This document shows, one piece after another, positions 4,764-5,263 of a stretch of 5,263 nt of DNA; position 1 is the first letter of the stretch, and every line of letters begins with the position of its first letter. The stretch is from Synechococcales cyanobacterium PMM_0003. GTDB lineage: Bacteria; Cyanobacteriota; Cyanobacteriia; Pseudanabaenales; Pseudanabaenaceae. The position numbers were made by a program, and so were the translations under genes. Below the pieces are notes generated by a model, which saw only the letters and a list, made by a program, of their open reading frames with translations, was not told where the DNA came from and made no database searches. Location: contig CASBRC010000352.1 in assembly GCA_949128015.1 (NCBI GenBank), forward strand, positions 1 to 5,263. Reading direction: 5' to 3'.

Positions 4764-5263
4764 ATGCAACCAACTAATCCACAACAATTTACTGAAAAAG
4801 CATGGGCTGCGATCGCAAAAACACCCGATGTGGTGAAAGCAGCTCAACAACAACAGATCGAGCCAGAGCATTTACTCAAAGCTTTGCTAGAAGAAGAAGG
4901 ACTAGCGGCGAGTATTTTTAGTAAGGCAGGGATCAATATTCAGCGTTTGCGCGATCGCACTGACGAGTTTATCAATCGACAACCAAAAGTTTCTAGTTCC
5001 GCCAGTGGCGTATACCTAGGCAAAAATTTAGATGTACTGTTTGATCGCGCCGAACAGGAACGCAAAAGTTTTGGCGATGATTTTATTTCTATTGAACATA
5101 TCTTGTTGCCTTACTGCAAAGATGATCGCTTCGGCAAAACTCTTTATCAGGAAATGGGACTCGATGAAGCGAAGCTCCGTAATATTATTCAGCAAGTCCG
5201 AGGTAATCAAAAAGTGAGCGATCAAAATCCTGAAAACAAATATGAAGCACTCACCAAATATGG
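4764..5263 (+). CDS. clpB: ATP-dependent disaggregase ClpB, N-terminal part, cut by window end
   Basis: 166 complete codons plus two bases are visible. ClpB is a cytosolic hexameric AAA+ chaperone that pulls proteins out of aggregates together with DnaK. MQPTNPQQFTEKAW at the start matches the cyanobacterial ClpB1 style. The Clp N-domain has its two repeats: IEPEHLLKALLEE (about 32-44) and, in the second half, ISIEHILLPY (about 108-117). It is followed by the linker VRGNQKVSDQNPENKYEALTKYG, the usual lead into the first AAA+ domain. Walker motifs and the middle coiled coil lie beyond the window. The start is clear from the AGGAGG nine bases upstream. A hairpin terminator after the previous gene and a 106-base leader suggest its own promoter. 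No CIRCE element is seen. Truncation is by the window, not by mutation: the frame is open to the end. Confidence 0.95.
   Translation, partial: MQPTNPQQFTEKAWAAIAKTPDVVKAAQQQQIEPEHLLKALLEEEGLAASIFSKAGINIQRLRDRTDEFINRQPKVSSSASGVYLGKNLDVLFDRAEQERKSFGDDFISIEHILLPYCKDDRFGKTLYQEMGLDEAKLRNIIQQVRGNQKVSDQNPENKYEALTKY

Noticed and set aside
5028..5225. Open frames on both strands inside the clpB start region
   Set aside because: clpB reads through without a break in its own frame with clear Clp N-domain motifs, so these are shadows.

Overview
The window looks like chromosomal DNA from a cyanobacterium. The octamer GCGATCGC (HIP1, the highly iterated palindrome of cyanobacterial genomes) occurs 14 times in 5.26 kb. 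The gene set also fits: a UbiE/MenG methyltransferase of the phylloquinone type, quinolinate synthase NadA, an exported M48 peptidase and a ClpB whose N-terminus resembles cyanobacterial ClpB1. The AT-leaning sequence and frequent GCGCAAAGCGC-type hairpins suggest a Pseudanabaena-like filamentous lineage. That genus-level guess is an inference.

Layout, left to right. (1) Minus strand, 1-407: 3' part missing, a PIN-domain-like protein. Upstream of it, also on the minus strand (489-1085), is a single-pass membrane protein with an acidic linker and a beta-rich, probably periplasmic C-terminal domain; the two could be co-transcribed. (2) A 247-base divergent spacer with two hairpins, then menG/ubiE on the plus strand (1333-2040), closed by a terminator hairpin. 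(3) A 57-residue small gene (2171-2344, plus) standing alone between two hairpins. (4) nadA on the minus strand (2377-3360), converging on the small gene with one hairpin between the stop codons. (5) A 348-base divergent spacer holding a 33-bp perfect hairpin and a possible 12-residue mini-ORF. (6) An exported M48 zinc metallopeptidase (3709-4608, plus) closed by a hairpin. (7) The start of clpB (4764 to the window end, plus) behind a strong AGGAGG ribosome binding site.

The named genes are housekeeping functions and do not form a pathway together: quinone methylation, NAD synthesis, envelope protein quality control and cytosolic disaggregation. No defence system, mobile element with a transposase, CRISPR array, tRNA or rRNA was seen.

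The most interesting signal is structural. Five of the six intergenic gaps contain a near-perfect or perfect long inverted repeat with a 3-base loop. Most centre on a related GC core (GCGCAAAGCGC or GCGAAGCG), while their outer arms differ. Three of them sit where terminators belong. Two lie in divergent spacers, where they cannot terminate either flanking gene. This suggests a family of palindromic elements, some of them serving as terminators.
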